Source of the DNA: Thermoguttaceae bacterium
Lineage (GTDB): Bacteria; Planctomycetota; Planctomycetia; Pirellulales; Thermoguttaceae
Direction: 5' to 3'
Assembly: GCA_017407125.1 (NCBI GenBank)
Contig: JAFQXE010000010.1
Span: 1-64,000 of the forward strand
Length of the DNA: 64,000 nt
A program made the translations under genes and the position numbers. The notes below the pieces were generated by a model. That model was not told the DNA's origin, did not search any database, and saw only the letters and a program-made list of their open reading frames with translations. Below are positions 8,716 to 17,848 of this stretch, one piece after another (position 1 is the stretch's first letter; every line of letters starts with the position of its first letter).

Positions 8716-10143
8716 ATGAACGAATCCAAGCCTTTTATCACAGAAGATTTCTTGCTTCAAACGCCAGCGGCGCAGCGTCTTTATCACGAATACGCTGAGA
8801 ATCAGCCGATTATAGACTATCACTGTCATCTCGTTCCCGCTGAGGCGGCGAATAACATTCAGTACAGAAACATGACGCACATCTGGCTGGCGGGCGACCA
8901 TTACAAATGGCGAGCCATGCGAACCGCCGGAGTCGCGGAGCGTTACATAACCGGGAAGGGGCCGGACGGGAACGCGTCCGACTGGGAGAAGTTTGAGAAG
9001 TGGGCGGAAACGTACGTCAAGTGTCTTCGCAATCCGCTGTACCATTGGACGGCTCTGGAGCTGAACAACCCGTTTGGCGTCAAGACGCTGCTGTCGCCTC
9101 AAACGGCGCCGGAAATTTGGGAGACGTGTAACGCCATGCTGGCGCAGCCCGAATTCTTCGCACAGGGAATCATGCGCCGCATGAAAGTCGAAACCGTCTG
9201 CACGACGGACGACCCGGTCGATTCGCTCGAATATCACATCAAGGCGAAAAACGACCCGACGTTCCCGGCGAAGATGCTTCCGACCATGCGTCCGGACAAG
9301 GCAATGGCAATCGACAAGCCCGACGTTTTTCTGCCGTGGCTGGAAAAGCTGGAATCTGTAACAGGCGCGCCGATTGCAACCTTTGACGCTCTGTTTGCTG
9401 CGCTGGAACAGCGGTACGAGTTCTTCGCGTCGGTCGGCTGCAAGCTGTCCGATCACGGTTTGGGCATGTTCCCGAAAGCCAAAATCACAGCCGCGCAGGC
9501 GGACGCGATTCTCAAAAGGGCGATCGCTCGACAGCCGATCACCCCGGAGGAAGCAGACGGGTTCGCCCGGCTGGTTTTGATTGAATGCTGCAAGCTCAAC
9601 CACAAGTTTGGCTGGACGCAGCAGTTCCATTTCGGCGCGATGAGAAACAACTCGTCACGCATTTACAAGATTTGCGGTCCCGACGCCGGGTGCGACTCAA
9701 TTGCAGACGGCGAAACCGCCCTGGCGATGTCCTCCGTTCTCGACGAGCTGGACAGTACGGATCAGCTTGCGCGTTCGATTCTGTACAACCTCAACCCCGC
9801 CTGTAACGCGATGGTGGCGACGATGATCGGCAACTTCCAGGACGGCTCATATCCCGGAAAAATCCAGTACGGCAGCGGCTGGTGGTTCCTCGATCAAAAA
9901 CAGGGCATGGAAGATCAAATCAACATTCTTTCCGCCGAAGGGCTTTTGAGTCTGTTCGTCGGAATGCTAACCGACAGCCGGTCGTTCCTGTCGTATACGC
10001 GTCACGAATATTTCCGTCGAATCCTGTGCAACATGCTCGGAAACGACATGACCAACGGGCTGATTCCCTACGATTTCGACCTGGTCGGCGAACTGGTCGA
10101 AAACGTCAGCTATAAGAACGCAAAGAATTACTTTAACTTTTAG
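8716..10143 (+). CDS. uxaC: Glucuronate isomerase (uronate isomerase)
   Basis: 475 residues, normal for the family. It interconverts D-glucuronate/D-fructuronate and D-galacturonate/D-tagaturonate, the first step of hexuronate breakdown, in the cytoplasm. The amidohydrolase-like fold opens with DYHCHL (H-x-H metal site, about 35–40), and has TTDDPVDSL, LSDHGLG and HFGAMRNNSSR downstream. The leader is A/C-rich with AACATC before ATG and no Shine–Dalgarno. The neighbour upstream is a glucuronokinase-like enzyme; the one downstream, 11 bp away, is a large secreted protein that may share the transcript. Confidence 0.95.
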   Translation: MNESKPFITEDFLLQTPAAQRLYHEYAENQPIIDYHCHLVPAEAANNIQYRNMTHIWLAGDHYKWRAMRTAGVAERYITGKGPDGNASDWEKFEKWAETYVKCLRNPLYHWTALELNNPFGVKTLLSPQTAPEIWETCNAMLAQPEFFAQGIMRRMKVETVCTTDDPVDSLEYHIKAKNDPTFPAKMLPTMRPDKAMAIDKPDVFLPWLEKLESVTGAPIATFDALFAALEQRYEFFASVGCKLSDHGLGMFPKAKITAAQADAILKRAIARQPITPEEADGFARLVLIECCKLNHKFGWTQQFHFGAMRNNSSRIYKICGPDAGCDSIADGETALAMSSVLDELDSTDQLARSILYNLNPACNAMVATMIGNFQDGSYPGKIQYGSGWWFLDQKQGMEDQINILSAEGLLSLFVGMLTDSRSFLSYTRHEYFRRILCNMLGNDMTNGLIPYDFDLVGELVENVSYKNAKNYFNF

Positions 10144-10154
10144 TCGAGGCTATC

Positions 10155-13100
10155 ATGCAGCGATCATTCCAGACTTCAAAGACGTTTTGTTTTTTATTCC
10201 TCACATTTGCCGCGGCGTTTTTGACAATCCCTGTTTACGGACAAGACGCTTCCGGCGACTTGCGTCAGCAGGCGAAGGCGGAAAACAAACCTGTCCTGAT
10301 TTTTTATCACGGCAGCGACTGGTGCGTTTCCGGCGAGACGATTTTAAAGATCTGGAACAATCCGAAAGTTCAAAGCAAACTTAACGAGACGTTTCTAACC
10401 GGAACGTACGACGTCCCGTCCGTCAATTCCGCTGCGATTGAATCCGGCAACGCCCCGGCGAAATCCCTTCGCGTTGACATAACGCAGTATCCTGCAATAG
10501 CGTGTTACACGCCCAACGGGGAATGTTTCGCTATTTGGGGCAATATCCCCTTTGACGTTACCGCCAGCGCCATCGTTAAACGGACGGCGGCGCTTTTGGA
10601 CGTCTGGAAAAAGGCGGAGGCTATCAAAGACAGGACGTTTAGTCAATCCGGCGTGGAAGCGGCAAATACCGCAGCGGAGTTCTTCAATACGCTTATTCCG
10701 TTTTCGTCTATCGGGTTTCTTCGCTCTGACAAAAGTTTCCAATCGGTTTGGAATTTGATGGAAAAGCAGGATCCGGACGACAAAACCGGCTGGCGTCGAT
10801 TTTACAATTTTGACTACCAGTGGTACGGCAACCAGATTTCCGATTTCCGTAACAACAGCAAATTCGAGGAAGCCGAGGCGTTTATTAAGAAAGAGCAAAA
10901 CGACCCCCGCAACGACAAACTGACCGTCGAGCAGAAACAGGTTCTGGCTCTGCTTCCGTTTTGTTTGAACTCGAACCTGGAAGAGAGTAAAGACGCCAAC
11001 ATCGCGCTGCTGAAAGAGGTCGTTCAAATGGACTCGACCACGCGCTGGGGAATCGGCGCCGCCGGCTGGCTGCGCGAGCTGGGCGAGGAATCTCCCGTTG
11101 CAATCCCGACTCTGGAAGAGCGCATGGCGAAGGTATTTTTACCGCTCAAAAAACGGGGCTCCGTTAAAGTCAAGCCGTTCGCGCAGTCCGTGATGAAATC
11201 CGACCGTGACGCAATCAAACAGATGCTCCGTTCAAAACTGACCTTGAGCGGGAACAACAAAAAGATCATTCTGCGTTACTACGCCATGTCGATTATCGGC
11301 GCGGAAACCATCGATCAATGCATCGCTCTGGAAGGCGGCAAGGCGAACGCCAATCTGTTTTTCGGCAGTACAGAAATGCTGGAATCGTTCCTCCTGTCCG
11401 GCCCGATTAACAATCCCGCCAGAGCGTATCAGGTTTGGGATACGCTCATGTTCCAATGCTCTACCTGGAAGAATGCGTATAACCCGTCGGAAAAATGGCT
11501 TGACACGCCCATCGGGAAAAACCTTGTCATGGCGATTGCCCTCAACGCCCAGTTTGACGACACGACCAGCGTCTATTTGCTGGAATCGTTCTACCGGCTG
11601 GCTCAAACGCAGCGGCTTGTCAAAAACGCCTACAATTACAACGCGCGAGAGTTCCGGTACGTCGTGCTCAATATTCACCCGCTCGACAACTTGTGGCTCA
11701 ACGAATTCCGCTCCTGCCCGCCGGACGATTATACCGGCGCGTGCTGGTGTTGCCGATACATCTCCTATAACTTCTTCGGCGATTCCGTTCAGGGGCGTCT
11801 GTACCGCGCGCCGTGGGACAAGTTTTACACCAGCTCGGAGGTGTCACAGAAGATCGGCGGCGTCTGCGGCGCGCTTTCCTACTTCGGGGCGTCAACCGCG
11901 CGGGCGCACGGCGTCATGGCTGTTCCCGGCGGTCAGCCGGCTCATTGTGCCTATATGCTCCGCGGCTCGCAAGACCGCTGGATTATTGGATACAGCGTCT
12001 CGCCGTATACCGGAGCGCATTTCAATTTCTGGGATTTGTCCTATCAAGGCTTGGATATGATCGAGTCCATTTACAAAGACGGCGCCAACAAACGCGCTGA
12101 CCTGATCGACATTTTAGCAAAGACGATTCTTCAGCTCCGCTATCCGCTGCCGACGATTTCCAATCTGACAGCAACGTCCTACGAATGGGGCGGGAGAACC
12201 CTTCCGGACTTTTCCACTCTCACAAAGGAAGAAGAAACTCGCGTTTACAGTTTTGATATTAACGCGATTAAACGCCGCGACCGCGTTGCGATTCGATTTA
12301 CCGGAACGCTGAACGTAACAGACAACGCTCCTGTCAACTACACAATCGCTTCCGACGACGGCTCCCGGCTGCTCATCGATGGAAACGTTATTATCGATAA
12401 CGACGGACCGCACGGCGTGATTGAGAAATCCGCCAGCGTCAGCCTCGAGCCGGGAAAACATACCATTGAAGTTCAGTACTTCAACGCCGGCGGCGGACGC
12501 AGTCTGACTGTTACATTGAGTAAAAATCAGTCGTTTGACTCCGATATTAACAATCTGTATAAGAACGCTTTGAAGTACTGCCCGTCGCATTACGGCGTCG
12601 CGCTTGACTACGCCCTCTGGCTTGACAAAGTCGATGCGCCGTACGACGTCTGGAAGGACTGGGCGGACAGAGTCGCCAACGGGTTGAAGGATTACGCCGA
12701 CAACGCCTGGCGTCTGCTGAATCGTTTTTATTTTCCCAAATGCAAAGCCAACGGCGGAAAAGAAGAACTGCTAAAACAGCTTCTGACGTACCATTCGCTC
12801 ATGCGCCAGTCTGACCTGCCGACGTCGGAGGTCTATAACTATCGCGCCGTTCTCGACCAGCATTTCAACATGCTCGACAAAGACAACGCCGCCGCCATGG
12901 AACTGTTCAAAATCTGCCTGAAAACGCAGTTCAACACATCCAGCCTGTTTGGCGTCGTTCTGACTTGGGGCGCAGACCGGTTCATGGACGACGAGAAACT
13001 GTCACAGCAAATGGGCGCCGCCATTGCAGACGTCTTCGCCGACGTCGCCCAAAGCGACGGCAAATCAGACGCCTTGGCAATGGCGATGCGCGGTCTGATG

Positions 13101-13637
13101 AGAAAGGCGTCCCAAACGGACAACATGCCGCTGTTTACTCAAATCGCCCAGCTGATCCGAAAACAGAATCCCGTTAAAGAACCCAACCCGTATCCGACGG
13201 AAGATTTCGGCGGGAAGATTCTCTCCGACAAGGCGATGATGAAGATTTCCACCTCCGGCGGGTTCGACTATCCGAACGTATACCCCTTCTGCCTCGACAC
13301 TACCCGCGACGTCGACCGAACGTTCCATACCGACAACGAAACGTCTCCGTGGGCGATTGTAACGCTGCCCGGCATGTCGGAAATTACCGGAATTCTGGTT
13401 GCGCCCAACCGCGGCTACTATCGAGATCGCAACGTCCCGATTATGGTTTGGGTTTCGGAAAACGGAACGGACTGGACGGAAGTGTTCACGTCCGCAAAGC
13501 TGGAACCGGAATGGCGCATTGACCTCTCCTCCGCCCCGGTCAAGGCGAAATACGTCAAAGTCGGCCGCGTCCCGGAATTCAAGAAAGATTGCTTCCACCT
13601 GGGTAAAATCCTGATCTACGGCAAGCCGCTGTATTAA
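10155..13637 (+). CDS. Large secreted protein with thioredoxin-like, transglutaminase-like, PA14 and discoidin-like parts
   Basis: 1160 residues. A signal peptide ends near VYGQ. Residues about 35–160 look like a thioredoxin fold of the planctomycete thiol-disulfide type, but the active-site region DWCVSGE has only one cysteine. Residues about 560–620 contain GVCGALSYFG and later PAHCAYML, arranged like the Cys and His of a transglutaminase-like domain. About 695–792 is a PA14 carbohydrate-binding domain (NYTIASDDGSRLLIDG, later GKHTIEVQYFNAGGG). The C-terminus (about 1015–1160) resembles an F5/8-type discoidin domain ending KYVKVGRVPEF…KILIYG. The architecture suggests a cell-surface glycan-binding protein; any catalysis is inference. 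It follows uxaC by 11 bp. Confidence 0.7.
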   Translation: MQRSFQTSKTFCFLFLTFAAAFLTIPVYGQDASGDLRQQAKAENKPVLIFYHGSDWCVSGETILKIWNNPKVQSKLNETFLTGTYDVPSVNSAAIESGNAPAKSLRVDITQYPAIACYTPNGECFAIWGNIPFDVTASAIVKRTAALLDVWKKAEAIKDRTFSQSGVEAANTAAEFFNTLIPFSSIGFLRSDKSFQSVWNLMEKQDPDDKTGWRRFYNFDYQWYGNQISDFRNNSKFEEAEAFIKKEQNDPRNDKLTVEQKQVLALLPFCLNSNLEESKDANIALLKEVVQMDSTTRWGIGAAGWLRELGEESPVAIPTLEERMAKVFLPLKKRGSVKVKPFAQSVMKSDRDAIKQMLRSKLTLSGNNKKIILRYYAMSIIGAETIDQCIALEGGKANANLFFGSTEMLESFLLSGPINNPARAYQVWDTLMFQCSTWKNAYNPSEKWLDTPIGKNLVMAIALNAQFDDTTSVYLLESFYRLAQTQRLVKNAYNYNAREFRYVVLNIHPLDNLWLNEFRSCPPDDYTGACWCCRYISYNFFGDSVQGRLYRAPWDKFYTSSEVSQKIGGVCGALSYFGASTARAHGVMAVPGGQPAHCAYMLRGSQDRWIIGYSVSPYTGAHFNFWDLSYQGLDMIESIYKDGANKRADLIDILAKTILQLRYPLPTISNLTATSYEWGGRTLPDFSTLTKEEETRVYSFDINAIKRRDRVAIRFTGTLNVTDNAPVNYTIASDDGSRLLIDGNVIIDNDGPHGVIEKSASVSLEPGKHTIEVQYFNAGGGRSLTVTLSKNQSFDSDINNLYKNALKYCPSHYGVALDYALWLDKVDAPYDVWKDWADRVANGLKDYADNAWRLLNRFYFPKCKANGGKEELLKQLLTYHSLMRQSDLPTSEVYNYRAVLDQHFNMLDKDNAAAMELFKICLKTQFNTSSLFGVVLTWGADRFMDDEKLSQQMGAAIADVFADVAQSDGKSDALAMAMRGLMRKASQTDNMPLFTQIAQLIRKQNPVKEPNPYPTEDFGGKILSDKAMMKISTSGGFDYPNVYPFCLDTTRDVDRTFHTDNETSPWAIVTLPGMSEITGILVAPNRGYYRDRNVPIMVWVSENGTDWTEVFTSAKLEPEWRIDLSSAPVKAKYVKVGRVPEFKKDCFHLGKILIYGKPLY

Positions 13638-13681
13638 CGTTATAAAGCGATAGATATTAACCCTCAACCAGAATCAACGCC

Positions 13682-14896
13682 ATGTCCGAATCAAACAACG
13701 CCGAACCGACTGTTACTGACAACGCGAAAAGGAAGCGCTCCCCTTCGTGGAAAATACGTTTGCCACTGAGCCTCTTATTCTGGGCGTTTTTCCTGACAGG
13801 CGTTTTTTTCTTTTTCATTTGTTTGTTTCCCTATGCGAATTTTCTTGGCATAAGCGCATCTGTCTTTTACCCTGTCAATCTGCTGCTTATAACAGTTTTT
13901 TGTTTTGGGGTCGCGATTTACTTTAATCAATTAATAATCGGTTGGAAGAAACAGAAACGCTTTCCCGGCTTTGGGTACGGCTTCCCGGCAACGATTCTCG
14001 TCTGGACGATTGGAGGCACAGTTAGCATTTTACAGAACTGGTACTTTGCTTTGTTGCATAATCCCCTTCCTGGACTTTGGATGATTGTTTATACGCCGAC
14101 AATTGCCATTTTGATAGCCGTTATTCTGGGATTCAAAGCGGGAAAGGACGACGGACGAACAGCGGCTTTTGTTCAAAAGACGTCCGCTTTTCTGACGAGA
14201 CATAAATTCGCCGTTCTCGGTTTAATAACTCTGCTGATAGCAGCGTCCGTTGTCGGGCAGCAGATCTATTATCGAACGGCAACCCGTTTTCCTGAAATGA
14301 GGTTTTATAACGTGCAGCCGGTCTACTGGAAATACTACGCGTTCTTTGATACAGATAATTGTCCTTTCGACAGATTTCAAAAGCTGGAATCCGTTTGCGT
14401 TCCAAGAGATATGAATTTCAGTTCGATCCCTGCTAAGCCCAGCATAAAAGAGATTCGCTTTACAGGCGGCAACCATTTTCTTACAGAAGCCGATATGAAG
14501 CGACTGGCTCAATTCCCGTCTCTGGAACGATTGACGCTGCGTTTCTGGAAGAATTTGAAAGATTCCGACTCGACGGGTTTGGAATACCTGCCGCAGATAA
14601 AAGGACTCAAAGAATTATCGTTGGATGTAACAAAACAAAGCGTATGCGACATCCAGCATTTAAAAGACATTCCCAACCTTGAAACGCTCAAATTGTTTGT
14701 TTCTATGGACGTATTATATGAGTCCGAACTCAGAATTGACTACACGGATCTGCAATCCGCGCCTAAACTAAAAACGCTGGTATTGGAGTTTCCATTTAAA
14801 GTTGACGAAGACGACGTCGAACGCGCCCGGGAAGCTCTGCCAAAATGTAAAATCGAAACAGAAAAGCTGCCCAAAGCCGAATACTACCGTCCATAG
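13682..14896 (+). CDS. Multi-pass membrane protein with LRR-like C-terminal domain (paralogue 1)
   Basis: 404 residues. A short polar N-terminus is followed by KIRLPLSLLFWAFF and about five hydrophobic segments up to residue ~200. A soluble C-terminal region then has leucine-spaced repeats such as FPSLERLTLRFWKNL, IKGLKELSLDV, IPNLETLKL and APKLKTLVL, a leucine-rich-repeat pattern with about four units. It is closely paralogous to 22156–23361 along its whole length. Function unknown; LRR tails usually bind proteins. The leader AATCAACGCC before ATG has no Shine–Dalgarno. No operon partner is evident. Confidence 0.7.
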   Translation: MSESNNAEPTVTDNAKRKRSPSWKIRLPLSLLFWAFFLTGVFFFFICLFPYANFLGISASVFYPVNLLLITVFCFGVAIYFNQLIIGWKKQKRFPGFGYGFPATILVWTIGGTVSILQNWYFALLHNPLPGLWMIVYTPTIAILIAVILGFKAGKDDGRTAAFVQKTSAFLTRHKFAVLGLITLLIAASVVGQQIYYRTATRFPEMRFYNVQPVYWKYYAFFDTDNCPFDRFQKLESVCVPRDMNFSSIPAKPSIKEIRFTGGNHFLTEADMKRLAQFPSLERLTLRFWKNLKDSDSTGLEYLPQIKGLKELSLDVTKQSVCDIQHLKDIPNLETLKLFVSMDVLYESELRIDYTDLQSAPKLKTLVLEFPFKVDEDDVERAREALPKCKIETEKLPKAEYYRP

Positions 14897-15229
14897 CAAG
14901 GCGTTGGATATATACGCATGTAATCCATGCTAGAAGAATCCTTTCTCTGATCAGGACGAGTCGGGAAAGTCGTTCCCGTCCCGCCCTGTTGCGGTTATAA
15001 ACCTTTAGACATTCATCTTTTATAAACAAATTAAATTATCAGAAATGAACTAAATTTTTAGCTATCCTCTGTGGGGGATTGTCAAATAGAAAATAAAAGG
15101 TACAATACGCTATATTAATATAAACAGATTCCGGAGTTGGTATAAGAGCGATAATCCCGTCAATAGTGGCTGCAATCTCTCTTTTTTGACTCTTTAACTT
15201 CCCTTAACACTCAACACAATCAAAAAACG
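14897..15229. promoter_or_regulatory. Intergenic region with promoter for the BtaA-like gene
   Basis: 333 bp without a gene. A GC-rich hairpin (GGACGAGTCGGGAAAGTCGT… near 14956–14980) may end the upstream transcript. TTGTCA (15079–15084), a 16-bp spacer and TACAAT (15101–15106) form a good sigma70-like promoter about 125 bp before ATG 15230. Confidence 0.6.
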
Positions 15230-16429
15230 ATGTCAATTTCCGAATGGCTTAGCGGCAAAATTTTTAGTTACGTTCACGGCAACAACCTCGTTTACAATAC
15301 GTGCTGGGAAGATCCCCGGTTAGACCGAATCGCCCTGGAACTCAAGCCGACGGACAACGTCATGGTGATTACCAGCGCCGGCTGCAACTCGCTGGACTAC
15401 ATTCTCGGCGGAGCCAATCACGTTTACGCGGTTGACATGAACTTCCGCCAGAACGCCGTCCTCGAACTGAAAAAAGCGTGCATCAAGGCGCTTGACTACG
15501 ACGACTTCTGGAAGATCTTCGGCATGGGAACCCACCCAAAATTCAGAGAAATCTATCACGACGTTTTGCGTCCCATTCTGCCGATGGAATCGGTTAAATT
15601 CTGGGACAAAAAGCAAAAATACTTCCTCAAAAAGAAAAAGCCGTACTATTTCCGCGGCACGTCCGGACAGTTTGCCAAGATGATTAAATTCTATATTGAC
15701 AACGTCATCAAGGTTCGTCCGCTTGTTGACGAGCTGGAACACGCAGAAACGATTGAGCAGCAACAGGATATTTATTTCAACAAGGGGTTGAAAGAAAAAT
15801 TCTGGAGCGGAATGATGAAGGCGTTCATGAACCGCGACACGACGCTGGCGATGCTGGGCGTTCCCCGCGCGCAGCGATACCAGGTGGAAAGCCAGTACGA
15901 AGGCGGAATCGTCAAGTTTACGGAAGACTGTCTGGAAGCCGTCATGACGAAACTCCCGTTCAAGGAAAACTACTTCTGGCAGGTATACATCAACGGACAT
16001 TATTCGCCGGAATGCTGTCCGAACTACCTCATAAAAGAGAACTTTGAAGCTCTGAAAGGCGGGCTTATCGACAAAGTTACAACCTACACGCAATCAGTCG
16101 AGCAGTTCCTCCGAGATCACGACGACGTCGAAATCAGCCGCTTTATTCTCCTTGACCACATGGACTGGATGGCGTCGTTTAATCCAGATTGGCTGGATTC
16201 CGAATGGGACGCGATTCTTCAGCGCGCCGTTCCCGGTCAGACGCGAATTCTGTGGCGCAGCGGCGGCTTAAGAACTGATTACGTCGATCAAATCAACGTT
16301 ACTCGAGACGGCAAACCCGTCAAGATGGGCGAGCTGCTGAAGTACTATCCGGAATGGGCGGCGGAACTGCACGAAAAAGACCGCGTTCACACCTACGGCA
16401 GCTTTTATATCGCTGACCTGTTGATTTAA
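15230..16429 (+). CDS. btaA: BtaA-like S-adenosylmethionine:diacylglycerol 3-amino-3-carboxypropyltransferase (DUF3419)
   Basis: 399 residues. The family transfers the 3-amino-3-carboxypropyl group of SAM to diacylglycerol, the first step to betaine lipids (DGTS), at the membrane surface. The N-terminus has NNLVYNTCWEDPRLDR and a SAM-binding-like segment VMVITSAGCNSLDYILGG, then VYAVDMNFRQNAVLELK, all characteristic of DUF3419/BtaA. Late motifs are LLDHMDWM and the C-terminal end of the Rossmann-like core. No btaB N-methyltransferase lies next to it (neighbours are trpS and an LRR-like membrane protein), so the end product cannot be stated. It has its own promoter. Confidence 0.85.
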   Translation: MSISEWLSGKIFSYVHGNNLVYNTCWEDPRLDRIALELKPTDNVMVITSAGCNSLDYILGGANHVYAVDMNFRQNAVLELKKACIKALDYDDFWKIFGMGTHPKFREIYHDVLRPILPMESVKFWDKKQKYFLKKKKPYYFRGTSGQFAKMIKFYIDNVIKVRPLVDELEHAETIEQQQDIYFNKGLKEKFWSGMMKAFMNRDTTLAMLGVPRAQRYQVESQYEGGIVKFTEDCLEAVMTKLPFKENYFWQVYINGHYSPECCPNYLIKENFEALKGGLIDKVTTYTQSVEQFLRDHDDVEISRFILLDHMDWMASFNPDWLDSEWDAILQRAVPGQTRILWRSGGLRTDYVDQINVTRDGKPVKMGELLKYYPEWAAELHEKDRVHTYGSFYIADLLI

Positions 16430-16464
16430 TCCAAAAAAGTTTATTTAGAAAGTTGGAATCAACG

Positions 16465-16490
16465 GCGAGGAATTCAGACGGATTCCTCGC
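16465..16490. terminator. Hairpin after btaA-like gene
   Basis: GCGAGGAAT / ATTCCTCGC, 9-bp perfect stem with an 8-base loop, 35 bp after the stop. No strong T-run follows, so an intrinsic terminator is plausible but not certain. Confidence 0.5.
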
Positions 16491-16538
16491 TGTGTTACAT
16501 TAAACAATCCCGCCTGACGTTTCTTATATATATCAATC

Positions 16539-17513
16539 ATGCGCGTTTTATCAGGAATTCAGCCGACCGGCAAGATACATTGGGGCAACTATTTTGGCGC
16601 GATCCGCCAGTTTATCAATTTACAGTCTACGCCAGATCAGGCGTACTATTTCGTCGCCAACCTCCACGCCTTAACAACCATTCGCGACAAGGCGGTTTTG
16701 GAAGAGAACACGCTGGGCGTCGTTCTGGACTTCCTCGCCCTGGGGCTGGATCCCAACAAGGCGACGCTGTTCGTTCAGTCCGAAGTCCCGGAAGTGTCCC
16801 AGCTGTGCTGGCTGCTGCTGACTGTTACGCCGATGGGTCTGCTGGAACGCTGTCACGCTTATAAGGAAAAGAAGGCGAACGGTCTGACCGCCGACGCGGG
16901 CTTGTTCAACTACCCGATTTTGATGGCGGCGGATATTATCATCTACGACTCGGACCTGGTTCCGGTCGGGGAAGATCAGCTTCAGCATATCGAAGTCGCC
17001 CGCGACGTCGCCGCCCGATTCAACCATCTCTTTGGCGAGACGTTCGTTCTGCCGAAAGGATACGTTTTAGACAACTCTGCCAAGGTGCCCGGCACGGACG
17101 GTCAGAAGATGTCCAAGAGTTACAACAACACGATTCAGGTCTTTGAAGAGCAAAAGCAGCTGCGAAAGAAGATCATGCGAATTCAAACGGACTCTCGACC
17201 CATGGAAGAGCCGAAAAATCCGGACGAATGTCCGCTGTTCCAGCTATATCAGCTTTTCGGAGACGAGCAGGGAATCGCAGAGCTTCGGGAAATCTACGCC
17301 AAAGGCGGATTCGGCTACGGCATGGTCAAAGGACTTGTCGCCGACGCGGCGGAGAAGGTTTTCGGCCCGGCGAGAGAACGTCGAGCGGAATGGGCGTCGA
17401 AACCAAAAGAAGTCCGGGAAATTCTCGACGCCGGCGCTGCCAACGCCCGAAAGAAAGCGAAAGAAGTTCTCCTCCGCGCTCAGGAAAACTGCGGCATTTT
17501 CCCGCCGAAGTAA
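16539..17513 (+). CDS. trpS: Tryptophanyl-tRNA synthetase
   Basis: 324 residues, the usual bacterial length. It charges tRNA-Trp in the cytoplasm. Class I signature TGKIHWGNY (HIGH equivalent, about 11–19) and KMSKSYNN (about 190–197) are both present, with [13 protein letters not shown] between, typical for TrpRS. ATG 16539 has no Shine–Dalgarno, being preceded by TATATATCAATC. A 215-bp repeat element lies downstream. Confidence 0.97.
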   Translation: MRVLSGIQPTGKIHWGNYFGAIRQFINLQSTPDQAYYFVANLHALTTIRDKAVLEENTLGVVLDFLALGLDPNKATLFVQSEVPEVSQLCWLLLTVTPMGLLERCHAYKEKKANGLTADAGLFNYPILMAADIIIYDSDLVPVGEDQLQHIEVARDVAARFNHLFGETFVLPKGYVLDNSAKVPGTDGQKMSKSYNNTIQVFEEQKQLRKKIMRIQTDSRPMEEPKNPDECPLFQLYQLFGDEQGIAELREIYAKGGFGYGMVKGLVADAAEKVFGPARERRAEWASKPKEVREILDAGAANARKKAKEVLLRAQENCGIFPPK

Positions 17514-17554
17514 AACTGAACTCGTTGAAATTGGTTTCACGATAGTTAGAATTA

Positions 17555-17769
17555 GAACGCAGAATACGCGGACTCCTCGCAGAGAGCGCAGAAGCAAGCG
17601 TCCATGTGTCATTTACGCCCGATTCTCGGGCTATGACACGATGTCCGCTTGAGATTTTAAAAATATTATTAATCGGACGGGAATCGTGGCGTAGCTAACG
17701 TAGTTAGCGTCGTCGCCACATTCCCAGTCCGTCTGCGTATTCTGCGAGTAGTCTGCGGTCTCTGCGTTC
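17555..17769 (+). mobile_element. MITE-like 215-bp inverted-repeat element, copy A
   Basis: Long imperfect terminal inverted repeats (left starts GAACGCAGAATACGCGGACT, right ends TCTGCGGTCTCTGCGTTC). Two internal hairpins are separated by an AT linker: one with CAAGCG…CGCTTG and an inner GCCCGATTCTCGGGC, and one with GTGGCG/CGCCAC and inner GCTAAC/GTTAGC. Reverse-complement copy at 30361–30578; half copy at 23375–23472. No transposase inside. It fills most of the trpS–dusB gap. Confidence 0.85.
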
Positions 17770-17848
17770 AAAATAAAAAAACATTTTTCCGCAACCAACG
17801 ATTGATTTCACAAATAAACCCGCGACTGATTAATCTCCCGTAAACGTC

